A DNA stretch of 64,000 bases from Microbulbifer pacificus. GTDB lineage: Bacteria; Pseudomonadota; Gammaproteobacteria; Pseudomonadales; Cellvibrionaceae. The stretch is taken from NCBI RefSeq assembly GCF_002959965.1, contig NZ_PREV01000026.1:441501-505500 (forward strand). The letters run 5' to 3'. Numbering within the stretch: the stretch's first letter is position 1; every line of letters begins with the position of its first letter. The position numbers and the translations under genes were made by a program. Of the stretch, positions 10,651 to 20,378 are shown piece by piece. The notes beneath the pieces were generated by a model that saw nothing but the letters and a program-made list of their open reading frames with translations, was not told the DNA's origin and did not search any database.

Positions 10651-12179
10651 TGGCGACTGGCCTCCAACTCTCCTGTGGCACGCTGGGCCAGTGCGGCAGC
10701 GGCCTGCTCGCGGTCACAGAAATGCAGTTTCTCGCCTGCGATCAGCTGGTAGTCCTCGTGGCCCTTGCCGGCAATCAGCACCGTGTCACCGGCGGCGGCC
10801 TGATTGATCGCGTGACGAATGGCCGCCGCGCGATCTACATTGGCCACGCAGTGCGTACCGCCGTCGATGCCCTCGAGGATGCCATCGATGATCGACTGCG
10901 GGTCTTCGCTGCGCGGGTTATCACTGGTGACGACAACGTAATCCGCCAGCTCCGCGGCAATACGCCCCATCGGCGCACGCTTGCCGGTATCGCGATCTCC
11001 GCCACAGCCGAATACGCACCACAGTTTGCCTCGGCAATAGGGACGGGCAGCCTCAAGTGCCGCACGCAGAGCGTCTGGCGTGTGCGCATAATCCACCAGT
11101 ACATTGATGTCATCGGCGGTACTTTCACCGGAGACTCGCTCCATGCGACCGGGCACCGGCAGGATGTCCGGGAAGGCCGCAAGAATATCCGCCAACGGCA
11201 TGCCCGCCGCCGCCGCCGCGGAAACCACGGCCAGTGCGTTGTGGATGTTGAAATCACCGATCAATGGTGCGCGCAGTTCACCCTCGCCCCACGGCGTGAT
11301 CAGCTGTACGGAAAAGCCGCTGTCGAGACGCTTCAGATTGCGCACCTGCACATCGCCCGCCTGCAGGCCGTAGGTAATCACTTTCAGGCCGCGCAACTTG
11401 CAGCGCTCCACCATCTGCGCACCGAAGGGATCGTCAATATTGATCACGCCGCGCTTCAGCTTCGGCAACCCGAACAGTTTTTCCTTGGCGGCGCCATAGG
11501 CGGCCATGTTGCCGTGATAGTCCAGGTGGTCGCGGGTGAGATTGGTGAACACCGCGGTGTCAAACACCAGTCCGTGCACCCGCCCTTGAGACAGGGAGTG
11601 AGAGGAAACCTCCATGGCGGCGGCGCGCGCGCCGTCGGCGTAGAATGCAGCGTAATCCGCCTGTAAACGCACCGGGTCCGGGGTGGTCAACCCGGTCTCT
11701 TCCAGACTGATCGCACCCTCTTTCCACACACCATTACCAATGGTGCCCATCACTGCGGCGCGGCCGAAATGACGTGCCAACAATTGGGAAGTGAGGAAGG
11801 CACAGGTGGACTTGCCGTTGGTACCGGTCACCCCCACCAGATACATATTTTCGGTTGGGTGGCCATAAAAACGCGCGGCGATCTCCCCCACCCGTGCAGC
11901 GAGTCCGGGCACGGTAACGACTTGAATACCGTTGCGCTCTTCGGCCCCGAGGGTTTCGCCGTCGGCCAGTACCGCGGCGGCCCCTTTTTCTATGGCGGCA
12001 TCGATATACTGGCGACCGTCCACTACGGTGCCGCGCAGCGCCATAAAGACATCGCCGGCTTTCACCTGACGGCTATCCAGGGCCACGCCGGTAACAGGAA
12101 TATCGGGAATACCCGCATAACCCGGTACCAGTGCGGACAGGGTAGCGCTGCGGTCTTGCATTGGGTTGTGCTGGGTCAC
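10647..12179 (-). CDS. murE: UDP-MurNAc-dipeptide--meso-DAP ligase MurE
   Basis: Adds the third stem residue. It is 510 aa with ATP loop VTGTNGKSTCAF (GTNGKST at residues 119-125). The amino-acid selectivity motif DNPR (in TSDNPRSEDP, near residue 420) specifies meso-diaminopimelate, as expected for a Gram-negative. The start is GTG at 12179, overlapping the ftsI stop as GTGA; an ATG six codons further in is an alternative. Confidence 0.97.
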   Translation of the reverse strand: MTQHNPMQDRSATLSALVPGYAGIPDIPVTGVALDSRQVKAGDVFMALRGTVVDGRQYIDAAIEKGAAAVLADGETLGAEERNGIQVVTVPGLAARVGEIAARFYGHPTENMYLVGVTGTNGKSTCAFLTSQLLARHFGRAAVMGTIGNGVWKEGAISLEETGLTTPDPVRLQADYAAFYADGARAAAMEVSSHSLSQGRVHGLVFDTAVFTNLTRDHLDYHGNMAAYGAAKEKLFGLPKLKRGVINIDDPFGAQMVERCKLRGLKVITYGLQAGDVQVRNLKRLDSGFSVQLITPWGEGELRAPLIGDFNIHNALAVVSAAAAAGMPLADILAAFPDILPVPGRMERVSGESTADDINVLVDYAHTPDALRAALEAARPYCRGKLWCVFGCGGDRDTGKRAPMGRIAAELADYVVVTSDNPRSEDPQSIIDGILEGIDGGTHCVANVDRAAAIRHAINQAAAGDTVLIAGKGHEDYQLIAGEKLHFCDREQAAAALAQRATGELEASRQ

Positions 12180-13936
12180 GACGTTGTACCTCTCTCGTCG
12201 AGCTGGGTTGCCAGCTGTTGCTCAGCGGGCGCAATTTCTTCCGGTGGCACCTGCAACAGGCGCATGGCGCCGGTCATGACTTTTCCAAATACCGGGGCGG
12301 CGACTTCCCCCCCGGAATACTTGACCGTACTGGGCTCCTCGATCACGACCACCGCGGCGAGGCGTGGATTGTCGGCCGGTGCAAAGCCTGCAAACACCGA
12401 ACGGTAGCGGCTGTCGGCATAACCCTCACTGCCCACCTTGTGCACGGTGCCGGTTTTGCCCGCTACACGATACCCCTCCACCGCGGCGCGCTTGCCGGTA
12501 CCGACGGAGCTGATCACGGTCTCCAGCATGGTCGTCACCTCCCGCGCCAGCTTCGGCTCGACCACACGCTCCGCTTCCACGGCCTTTTTACCCGGTTCCA
12601 TAATGAGGGAAACCGGGCGCTTGAGCCCGGCGTTGGCAACCACACTGTAGGCCTGGGCCAACTGCACGGCATTCACTGTTAAACCGTAGCCGAAGGCGAA
12701 GTTGGCCAGCTCAATGGGGTGCCAGCGTGTCCGGCTGGGAAGTATTCCCGGGGTCTCCCCGGGGAATCCGGTGCCAACCGCCTCTCCGAGCCCCATGCGA
12801 TAGAAAAGTTCACGCAGGGTTTCCGGCTCGAGATCCATTGCCACCTTGGTGATTCCAACCTGGCTGGACTTGGTGATCACCCGGGTCAGATCGATTTCGC
12901 CATAGTTCACTGGGTCCAGCAGGGTTTTTCCCGGCAAGCGGATGTAACCGGGGCTGGTGTTGATCATGGTGTGCGGCTGGTAGCGTCCGCTTTCCAGCGC
13001 CGCCAGCGCAGTCAGAGGCTTGACGGTGGAACCCGGCTCAAACTGGTCGATCAGCGCGCGATTGCGCATGGCCGCAGCTTTGACGCCCTGGCGGTTATTG
13101 GGGTTAAACGATGGCTGATTCGCCATCGCCAGAACATCGCCACTGTGGGTATCCAGGATCACGATGTAACCGGCGGCGGCTCCATTCTCCGCCACCGCCT
13201 TCTTGAGTTCGCGATAGGCGAGGTACTGCAGGCGCATATCGATGGTGAGCTGCAGATCGCGACCCGGACGCGCCTCCTGTTTCACCGCCAGATCCTGTAC
13301 GGTGCGCCCCTTCAGATCCTTGACCACCTGGCGCTTGCCGGGCTCCCCGGCCAAAGACTGCTCATAGGCGAGCTCAAGCCCTTCCTGGCCGCGATCGTCA
13401 ATATTAGTAAAGCCCAGCAACTGGGCTGTGACCTCACCGGCGGGGTAAAAGCGACGGTATTCCTTCTTGGCGTACACGCCGGCCAGATCCAGTGCCAGCA
13501 CCTTGTGTGCCTGCTCCGGCGTCATATGGCGCTGCAGGTACATGAACCCCTTGTTACGGTATTTATCCAGCCGTCTGGCGAAGTCTGCCGCGGGCGTTCC
13601 CAGCGCAGCGGCCAGGGCGCGCAATTCCTGCTCGGAGGCTTCTTTCAATAATTGTGGATTGGCCCAGATGGTCTGAACCGGGGTGCTGACCGCCAGCAAT
13701 TCACCATTGCGATCGACAATGGAACCGCGATAAGCCGCGATTTCTTCGGTGCGGATGGTGCGGGCGCGTCCCTGATCCTGCAGGAAGCGGTAGCCCTTGT
13801 CCTGCTCAGGCAATACCTGCAGACCTGCGAGGTGTACCACCAGTGCCACGGCGAGCAGACACAGCATGCCGGCCACCAGCGCAAAGCGCCAGCGGGCAAT
13901 TCCCGGCTGTGGTTGCTGTTTTCTCACCGCGCTCAT
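12176..13936 (-). CDS. ftsI: Septal transpeptidase FtsI (PBP3)
   Basis: Class B penicillin-binding protein that cross-links septal peptidoglycan as the partner of FtsW. It is 586 aa with an N-terminal membrane anchor (about residues 17-40), a PBP dimerisation domain and a transpeptidase domain. The active-site serine motif is EPGSTVKP (near residue 302), and the third motif is the KTGT of VAGKTGTVHK (near residue 495). The second motif, normally SxN, reads KSSQVG near residue 355, with Gln in place of Asn (see findings). ATG at 13936. Confidence 0.96.
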   Translation of the reverse strand: MSAVRKQQPQPGIARWRFALVAGMLCLLAVALVVHLAGLQVLPEQDKGYRFLQDQGRARTIRTEEIAAYRGSIVDRNGELLAVSTPVQTIWANPQLLKEASEQELRALAAALGTPAADFARRLDKYRNKGFMYLQRHMTPEQAHKVLALDLAGVYAKKEYRRFYPAGEVTAQLLGFTNIDDRGQEGLELAYEQSLAGEPGKRQVVKDLKGRTVQDLAVKQEARPGRDLQLTIDMRLQYLAYRELKKAVAENGAAAGYIVILDTHSGDVLAMANQPSFNPNNRQGVKAAAMRNRALIDQFEPGSTVKPLTALAALESGRYQPHTMINTSPGYIRLPGKTLLDPVNYGEIDLTRVITKSSQVGITKVAMDLEPETLRELFYRMGLGEAVGTGFPGETPGILPSRTRWHPIELANFAFGYGLTVNAVQLAQAYSVVANAGLKRPVSLIMEPGKKAVEAERVVEPKLAREVTTMLETVISSVGTGKRAAVEGYRVAGKTGTVHKVGSEGYADSRYRSVFAGFAPADNPRLAAVVVIEEPSTVKYSGGEVAAPVFGKVMTGAMRLLQVPPEEIAPAEQQLATQLDERGTTS

Positions 13937-14053
13937 GGCAGATCCCTGTCCCTACCCTGTTTCTATTAATACTGTTATGAACTTCCCCTTCGCGGGGGCT
14001 GTACCGGATTACTACTCGCCCGTAGCCACAATGCGTTCCAGGCGCACTCTCAA

Positions 14054-14329
14054 TCAGCGGCCAGAGCGCACCAGAACCCGCTCGGCCGGCGTTGGCGCGC
14101 GCATGTTTAGCTCCTCTCGCGCCACCTGCTCGATGCGACTGTAGGCAGACCAAGCCCCGCGCTCCAACAACAGCCGCTCCTGCTCGTAACGCAGCTCGTC
14201 GCGGTAGCGCTGGGCCTGCTCCAGCTGCGCCGTCAGCGCTCGACTCTGCTGGGTGGTATGCACAACCCCAAGGGCTGACACCATTACCAACCCCCACAGG
14301 CACACCAGCAACAATCGGTTTCCTCTCAC
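14054..14329 (-). CDS. ftsL: Cell division protein FtsL
   Basis: Small bitopic divisome protein that with FtsB and FtsQ activates FtsWI. It is 91 aa: a short cytoplasmic start, one membrane segment (about residues 5-24, LLLVCLWGLVMVSALGVV), then a periplasmic coiled coil (about 28-60, rich in Q, E, L and R) and an LNMRAP tail typical of FtsL. The start is GTG at 14329, five bases after the rsmH stop. It lies between rsmH and ftsI as usual; a 117 bp gap to ftsI is slightly long for this operon. Confidence 0.92.
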   Translation of the reverse strand: MRGNRLLLVCLWGLVMVSALGVVHTTQQSRALTAQLEQAQRYRDELRYEQERLLLERGAWSAYSRIEQVAREELNMRAPTPAERVLVRSGR

Positions 14330-14334
14330 AGGGC

Positions 14335-15261
14335 CTACCCCAACCGTTCGGCGATGCGCATTACCGCGCTGCGAGAGCGCACGTTTTCACCAACCTCCTG
14401 TGCCTCTGCCTTTACCGCCTTGCCCACAGAGCGCAGGGTGCGGTGAATCTGGCTATCCATCACTGGCAGACCACGGGGCAACTGGGGCCCCTTTTCCTGT
14501 TCGCGGATGAACCGCTTCACGATACGGTCCTCCAGCGAGTGAAAGCTGATCACCACCAGACGACCACCGGGTTTCAGCAGCGTCAGCGATTTCTCCAGCG
14601 CCCGCTGCAGATCTTCCAACTCGCCGTTTACGTGAATCCGAATCGCCTGGAACACGCGGGTGGCCGGATGCTTGCCCTTTTCCCAGGCCGGGTTGGCCGC
14701 CTTGACCACCTCCGCCAGATCCAGGGTGCGTGCAAACGGTTTCTCGGTGCGGCGCCGCACAATGGCCGCGGCCATGCGGCGGGCAAAACGCTCCTCGCCA
14801 TATTCCTTGAACACCCGCGCCAGCTCAGTCTCGGACTCGCTGTTTACCCAGTCCGCCGCACTGATACCGCGACTGGTATCCATGCGCATATCCAATGGCC
14901 CATCCTGCATGAAGCTGAAACCGCGCTCGGGCTGATCCAGCTGCGGTGACGACACCCCCAGATCCAACAGGATTCCCGTAACCTGGCCCGTCTTATCTGC
15001 GGCGGCCCGATCCATATCCGCAAACGACCCGTGCCAGATTTCAAAGCGCGACTCGCCCGCAAACCGCTGATGAGCAAATTCGATCGCCTGCGGGTCCTTG
15101 TCCACCGCCAGCAGGTGACCGGCGTCACCCAGCTGCTCCAGCACCAGCGCGCTGTGGCCTCCGCGACCAAAAGTCCCGTCGATATAAAAGCCGTCCGGAT
15201 CCACCACCAGGGCGTCCACAGCCTCGCGCAACAACACACTGCGATGCAGTTCCTGGGACAC
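14335..15261 (-). CDS. rsmH: 16S rRNA m4C1402 methyltransferase RsmH (MraW)
   Basis: SAM-dependent N4-methyltransferase of 16S rRNA C1402. It is 308 aa with the SAM motif [17 protein letters not shown], the [19 protein letters not shown] segment and the C-terminal [13 protein letters not shown] motif. The GTG start at 15261 has a good AGGAGG about 8 nt upstream. The same nucleotide is 2'-O-methylated by RsmI, whose gene is also in this window (17536-18378). Confidence 0.97.
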   Translation of the reverse strand: MSQELHRSVLLREAVDALVVDPDGFYIDGTFGRGGHSALVLEQLGDAGHLLAVDKDPQAIEFAHQRFAGESRFEIWHGSFADMDRAAADKTGQVTGILLDLGVSSPQLDQPERGFSFMQDGPLDMRMDTSRGISAADWVNSESETELARVFKEYGEERFARRMAAAIVRRRTEKPFARTLDLAEVVKAANPAWEKGKHPATRVFQAIRIHVNGELEDLQRALEKSLTLLKPGGRLVVISFHSLEDRIVKRFIREQEKGPQLPRGLPVMDSQIHRTLRSVGKAVKAEAQEVGENVRSRSAVMRIAERLG

Positions 15262-15314
15262 CCGCGCCCTCCTGTGATTGACGAAAATTCGTTTACGTGC
15301 CTGCCAACTGCCAC

Positions 15315-15755
15315 TTACAGGGACAGGGAGGCCATTTCCTCCGGCATCTCGCCGTCGTCCTCATCGTCGATCCAGGACATCCAGCGGTCTTCGCTCCAGA
15401 GTTCCAGTTTCTTCCCCTGCCCAACCAGCATCAGCTTCTTCTCAAGCCCTGCGTATTCGCGCAGGGTCGGCGGAAGCAGCACCCGACCGTTGGCGTCCAC
15501 CTGCAACTCACAGGCATAACCGATCAACAACCGTTGGGCGCGGCGCGCCACCTTGTTGAAACTGGGTAACGCCTCAATCTTTGGCAGAATTTCGCGCCAC
15601 TGAGGTTCAGGATAGACGAGTAGACAGCGTTCTTCCGTATGCGCTGTCACAACCAGGCGACCACCGCAATCTTCCAGCAGCGAGTCCCTGACCCGCGCCG
15701 GAATGGCCAGACGCCCTTTGGCGTCCATGTTGATTGCGTGACTTCCCAGATACAT
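15315..15755 (-). CDS. mraZ: Transcriptional regulator MraZ
   Basis: DNA-binding regulator of the mra/dcw operon. It is 146 aa with two AbrB-like SpoVT repeats (about 1-55 and 77-120). The paired DxKGRLxIP-type motifs are visible as [14 protein letters not shown] and [14 protein letters not shown]. It is the first gene of the operon. Six GTGG boxes lie upstream at its promoter (15840-15894), so autoregulation is expected. The C-terminal tail is acidic ([12 protein letters not shown]). Confidence 0.97.
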   Translation of the reverse strand: MYLGSHAINMDAKGRLAIPARVRDSLLEDCGGRLVVTAHTEERCLLVYPEPQWREILPKIEALPSFNKVARRAQRLLIGYACELQVDANGRVLLPPTLREYAGLEKKLMLVGQGKKLELWSEDRWMSWIDDEDDGEMPEEMASLSL

Positions 15756-15839
15756 GGATCGGGTTCTTCGTTTGCCCTGGTTGCGTTTTCATTGCGCAAA
15801 GTGAAATTCCTGCGCTTTGCCCCAGTGAAACGTGATTAA

Positions 15840-15894
15840 CCACTCACAACCACTTCTGCTCCACTGGGACCCACAATTTTCCACTTTTCTCCAC
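15840..15894 (-). promoter_or_regulatory. MraZ operator: six phased GTGG boxes
   Basis: On the minus strand GTGG occurs at 15894-15891, 15884-15881, 15874-15871, 15864-15861, 15853-15850 and 15843-15840. Spacing is 10 bp within the first four and the last two, with one 11 bp step between the groups. Known MraZ sites are tandem GTGGG-type repeats with 5-nt spacers upstream of mraZ. Here the array starts just downstream of the -10 element, where bound MraZ could block initiation or early elongation. Confidence 0.9.
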
Positions 15895-15901
15895 TTCGGA
15901 C

Positions 15902-15929
15902 ACTATAAATCTGGACAGCATAAAGTCAA
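15902..15929 (-). promoter_or_regulatory. Sigma70 promoter of the mra/dcw operon
   Basis: On the minus strand TTGACT (15929-15924) and TATAGT (15907-15902) are separated by 16 bp. The expected start is near 15895, at the edge of the MraZ boxes. This leaves an mraZ leader of about 140 nt. Confidence 0.75.
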
Positions 15930-16306
15930 GGAAATACACAGCACAGAACGGGAAAAGGCCCAGTAATTTCGCGGGCTGCAGGCGAAGTGTTTACATTTCA
16001 CGCAGGGTGACAGACGAGCAATTGCGCACGAGAGCAAGCACTTACTCTGGCAAGCTGACAAGTTACTTTAACTTTGCACGGGAGCGCACTGACAGGTAAC
16101 GGAATGAAAATAATGTGAGCAGACACTTACACTGTTGGCGCAATTCGGCAGATTTTCAGGCGGCACCGCGCCAGGATCGAGAGCGCCTGCCACTCCATGC
16201 CCCCTCCATAGAACAGCAGGGCATATAAAAATCAGCTTTTATTATTTTTAACGGCGTTCAACTCACTGTAGCTTTGCACTATCCGACAATCAGCAGGAAT
16301 CCGGCC
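15930..16306. other. Intergenic region between the mra promoter and the cysH-like gene
   Basis: No credible gene on either strand. The part near 16220-16255 is AT-rich (TTTTATTATTTTTAAC) and may hold the promoter of the plus-strand gene, but no convincing -35/-10 pair stands out. Confidence 0.5.
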
Positions 16307-16984
16307 ATGGGCTTTTCAGCAGGACTGAGCACAAAGACTACCCCCATCCGCACCTTCCACCACGGTGCGGACCTGGACGCGCTCAACCAGCGCTTCAAAT
16401 CCAGCAAGCCCAGCGAAATCATGGCCTTCACCATCGCCGAGGCAGAGAATCCGGTGGTATTCACCAACTTTCGCCCCCTGGCCGTGGCCTTTTTGCACCT
16501 GGTAACCCGTGCCAAGCCGGATATTCCCGTCATTTGGGTGGACCACGGCTACAACACGCCGGAGACCTACCGCCATATTGAGAAGGTCATCAAACTACTG
16601 GACCTCAACCTGCATACCTACTCGCCAAAAATGTCAGCGGCCCACTACAACGCGGTCTACGGCGGCATTCCACCCCTGGACACCCCGGAGCACGATTTCT
16701 TCTCGCGAACGGTAAAGCTGGAACCCTTCAACCGCGCCATGCAGGAACTGAAGCCGGATGTCTGGCTGAACGGCATTCGCCACGATCAGAATGCCCACCG
16801 CAAGGGGCTCGACGTATTTACCAAGGGCAACCACGGCACCATCCGCGTGGCGCCAATGTTCCACCTCAAGGAAATCGATGTGGAAGAGTATGTCTACGAG
16901 AACGACCTGCCGGACAATGATGTGTACTTCGATCCCACCAAGGGCGAAGAACACCGCGAATGCGGCCTGCTACTGCAGAAATAG
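16307..16984 (+). CDS. Phosphoadenylyl-sulfate reductase-like protein (CysH family)
   Basis: Adenine-nucleotide alpha-hydrolase fold protein related to PAPS/APS reductases, which reduce activated sulfate to sulfite. The 225 aa product has a CysH-like VDHGYNTPETYRHIEKV segment, the WLNGIRHDQNAHR segment (equivalent to AGLRREQS) and a C-terminal HRECGLLLQK matching the catalytic ECG motif. No CC...CxxC iron-sulfur cysteines are seen, so a PAPS-type reaction is more likely. The ATG at 16307 has AGGAAT upstream; a TTG 11 codons earlier is less likely. It pairs logically with the ATP sulfurylase at 34.5 kb. The C-terminus differs from the usual ECGLH ending, so substrate use is uncertain. Confidence 0.75.
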   Translation: MGFSAGLSTKTTPIRTFHHGADLDALNQRFKSSKPSEIMAFTIAEAENPVVFTNFRPLAVAFLHLVTRAKPDIPVIWVDHGYNTPETYRHIEKVIKLLDLNLHTYSPKMSAAHYNAVYGGIPPLDTPEHDFFSRTVKLEPFNRAMQELKPDVWLNGIRHDQNAHRKGLDVFTKGNHGTIRVAPMFHLKEIDVEEYVYENDLPDNDVYFDPTKGEEHRECGLLLQK

Positions 16985-17089
16985 CGGAGTCGGCGCAACA
17001 GGGTTCAGGAAACCAGGAAGATACAGGGACTGTACTGCCAGGGAGGGCTTCCTGCCGCGGCGCACACACCGCAGCAGGACACTCAGAAC

Positions 17090-17484
<395 letters not shown>

Positions 17485-17535
17485 GAAGGTTAATGACCAC
17501 TGACGCCAGATGCAAGCGCTAACCGGTGCGAGCAC

Positions 17536-18378
17536 CTACTTCTGTGTCAGCGACCAGTTGTACAGCAGTTTCTTGCTCACCCCGGTGATCTCCGCTGCCA
17601 CCGCCGCCGCACGCTTGGGTGGCAGCTCCGCCAACAGCAGTTTCATCACCCGCTCCGACGCCGCATCCAGCTCGGAGATCCTGGCCTCGTCAGCCCCCCG
17701 CACCAGCAGCACGATCTCACCACGCTGCTGATTACTGTCGGCGCGCACCCACTCCACCAGTTCCGCCAGCGGCAGCAGGCGAATAGTCTCAAATGCCTTG
17801 GTGAGCTCACGGGCAATCACCGCCTCACGGGCATCACCAAAGCGCTGGCGCATGGCTTCCAGGGTATCCAGCACCCGGTGCGGGGCTTCGTAAAACACCA
17901 TGGTGCGGGTCTCACCCGCCAGCGCCTGCAGCGACTTTTCGCGCGCCAGCGGTTTCGCCGGCAGGAAACCCTCGAAGGTAAAGCGGTCGCTGGGCAGGCC
18001 GGCGGCAGACAGAGCCGCGACAAAGGCGCAGGGGCCGGGGATGGGCACCACCGGAAAACCGCGCTCGCGGGCCTCCCTCACCAACCGGTAGCCGGGGTCC
18101 GAAATCAGCGGAGTACCGGCGTCCGAGATGAGTGCGACCACCTGCCCCTGCGCCAAACGCTCGAGAATCATGGACGTGCGCTGGTCGTCCGAGTGGTCAT
18201 GGTAAGCCACCAGTGCAGTTTCGATGGAAAAGTGCGAGAAAAGTCTCTGACTGTGACGGGTGTCCTCCGCGGCCACCAGATCCGCGGATTGTAGAACTTC
18301 AACGGCTCGCGGTACCATATCCGCCAAATTGCCAATGGGCGTCGCGACGATATAAAGCACCGCTTTATCCAGCCCCAT
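17536..18378 (-). CDS. rsmI: 16S rRNA 2'-O-methyltransferase RsmI
   Basis: Tetrapyrrole-methylase-fold SAM enzyme that 2'-O-methylates 16S rRNA C1402. It is 280 aa with VATPIGNLADM near the N-terminus, AAEDTRHSQRL, the ISDAGTPLISDPGYRLV motif and a C-terminal helical domain ending KKLLYNWSL. It is divergent from lpoA with only 35 bp between start codons, so both promoters must overlap coding sequence. This rsmI/lpoA arrangement is the usual gammaproteobacterial one. Confidence 0.97.
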   Translation of the reverse strand: MGLDKAVLYIVATPIGNLADMVPRAVEVLQSADLVAAEDTRHSQRLFSHFSIETALVAYHDHSDDQRTSMILERLAQGQVVALISDAGTPLISDPGYRLVREARERGFPVVPIPGPCAFVAALSAAGLPSDRFTFEGFLPAKPLAREKSLQALAGETRTMVFYEAPHRVLDTLEAMRQRFGDAREAVIARELTKAFETIRLLPLAELVEWVRADSNQQRGEIVLLVRGADEARISELDAASERVMKLLLAELPPKRAAAVAAEITGVSKKLLYNWSLTQK

Positions 18379-18413
18379 AGTTCACTCCAGAATAAGTTTT
18401 GTGGGAGAAGAAT

Positions 18414-20318
18414 ATGTCCGCCCTGCACCGGCGCATCCCCTTCATCATTCATAGTCTTGCCGCAGGCGCTCTGGCGCTGTCCGTAGCCGGATGTCAGACA
18501 CCGAGTAGTCAGCCCAACACGCAGATCCCTGCCGATAGCGGCAATATCGCTACCGCTGACCGCCAGAACGCCATACGCCTGCTCAACAGCGCCCGCGAGC
18601 TGCCCTCGCCCGCAAAGGACCAAGCGCAGCTGCAGGCGGCCGCCATTCTATACACTCTGGGCGATAACGCGACGGCCAGGCAAGCGGCCAGCGCCATCGA
18701 CGCCGAGCAACTGACGGACGCCGAGTACGCCCGCTATGCCCAGGTCTACGGCGGTGCGCTGGCGGCAGATGACGACTTCTTCGCCGCCCTGGATCTGGTC
18801 AGTGCCCCGCGGCTGGAGCAGTCCTGGTTCCAGATCCCCGCGGAAACCGCGCTGCCGCTGCGTGTTCTGCGCGCGGACCTGTGGAATCTGATGGGCGATA
18901 TCGACAGCGGTATCGCTGAACGTCAACGTATAGCCACTCTGGCCCGGGAAGACGATGCGATCAATCGCAACAATGACGGCCTGTGGCAGCTGCTGACCCA
19001 GTTGCCCTCCAGCGAGCTGCGCAATCGCGCGGAAGAGGCTCTCGACCCGAAAATGCGTGCCTGGTATCAACTGGCGCTTCTGGGCCGCGATACTCAGGCG
19101 GACATCAGCACCCAACTCACTGCATTGAGCCGCTGGCGCCAGCAGTGGCCGGGCCACACCGCGGTCAGCCACCCACCTCAGGCGCTGCAGCTGCTGGAGC
19201 ACCTCGCGTCCCAGCGGGCACAGAATGTGGCCCTGTTGCTGCCACTCTCCGGCCCTCTCGGTTCCGCCGGTCGCGCCATCCGCGACGGCTTCATGGCGGC
19301 GTACTACAGCGCACTGGATGCCGGTGCGCCGACACCCCAGGTACAGGTGTACGACACCGGCACCGCGCAGCCATTTGACGAGATCTACCAGACCGCCATC
19401 AACAACGGCGCCCAGGCGATTGTCGGACCGCTGGACAAAGACAAGGTGGCCAATCTGCTGGCCACGGAAAAACTGCCGGTACCCACGCTGGCACTGAACT
19501 ACGGCGATGAAGGCCGCCTCACCGATGACCTGGTGCAATTCGGCCTGGCGATTGAAGACGAAGCCCGCCAGGTTGCCCAGCAGGCGTACCGTCAGGGCCA
19601 CCGCCAGGCCCTGATCCTCGCACCCGAATCCAGTTGGGGGCAGCGTGGCCTCGAGGCCTTCACCGAAGAGTGGAACAGTCTCGGCGGCACCATCAGCCTC
19701 AGCCGCAATTACACCGACACCAGCAATTTTTCCCAGCTGGTGAGTGAAGCCCTGCTGATCCCGGAAAGCAAAAACCGCGAAGCGGAGCTGCGCCGCAAAC
19801 TCGCCTCCCCGCTCAAGTTCACGCCGCGTCGTCGCGGCGACGTAGACATGCTGTTCGTGCTGGCACAGCCACAGCAGGCGCGTCAGATCAAACCCATGCT
19901 GTCATTTTTCTACGCCGGCGACCTGCCGGTGTTCTCTACGTCACAGGTATTTGCCGGCAACGTGGATCCACAGCGCGACCGCGACATCAACGGGGTACGC
20001 TTCACTGCCCTGCCATGGCTGTTTGAAGATGACAACCAGACCAAGCGCAATATCGTGAAGCAGGCGGACCCGGCACCGGCGTTCGCACGCCTCTATGCCC
20101 TCGGGGCCGATGCTTTCCGCCTCTATCCGCGCCTGCCCATGCTGCGACAGTTTCCCAACCAGCAGGTGTACGGGCTTACCGGGGCCCTCACCCTGACCGC
20201 GGATGGCCGCATTGTGCGCGAGCAGATCTGGGCGAAGATCGAGCAGGGCAAGCCGGTGCCGATCACCACCGCCGCAAACGAATCATCGCTCACCGATGAC
20301 AGTGCCCGCGTGGATTGA
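18414..20318 (+). CDS. lpoA: Outer-membrane lipoprotein LpoA, PBP1a activator
   Basis: Outer-membrane lipoprotein that reaches through peptidoglycan to stimulate the synthase PBP1a. From the ATG at 18414 (GGGAG just upstream) it is 634 aa. A signal peptide ends in lipobox VAGC (in LSVAGCQT). An alpha-helical TPR-like N-terminal domain (to about residue 260) is followed by a periplasmic-binding-protein-like C-terminal domain beginning VALLLPLSGPLGSAGRAIRDG. It heads a plus-strand lpoA-yraN-diaA-dolP cluster, as in E. coli and Pseudomonas. Confidence 0.95.
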   Translation: MSALHRRIPFIIHSLAAGALALSVAGCQTPSSQPNTQIPADSGNIATADRQNAIRLLNSARELPSPAKDQAQLQAAAILYTLGDNATARQAASAIDAEQLTDAEYARYAQVYGGALAADDDFFAALDLVSAPRLEQSWFQIPAETALPLRVLRADLWNLMGDIDSGIAERQRIATLAREDDAINRNNDGLWQLLTQLPSSELRNRAEEALDPKMRAWYQLALLGRDTQADISTQLTALSRWRQQWPGHTAVSHPPQALQLLEHLASQRAQNVALLLPLSGPLGSAGRAIRDGFMAAYYSALDAGAPTPQVQVYDTGTAQPFDEIYQTAINNGAQAIVGPLDKDKVANLLATEKLPVPTLALNYGDEGRLTDDLVQFGLAIEDEARQVAQQAYRQGHRQALILAPESSWGQRGLEAFTEEWNSLGGTISLSRNYTDTSNFSQLVSEALLIPESKNREAELRRKLASPLKFTPRRRGDVDMLFVLAQPQQARQIKPMLSFFYAGDLPVFSTSQVFAGNVDPQRDRDINGVRFTALPWLFEDDNQTKRNIVKQADPAPAFARLYALGADAFRLYPRLPMLRQFPNQQVYGLTGALTLTADGRIVREQIWAKIEQGKPVPITTAANESSLTDDSARVD

Positions 20319-20378
20319 TCGAGACCGGCAGATCATAGATTGAGTGGCGGTTAACATAATCCATAGAAAAGGAATTCC

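Noticed and set aside
16985..17089. A terminator between the cysH-like gene and rnpB
   Set aside because: Only short imperfect stems (for example CAGGGA/TTCCTG) without T tracts were seen.
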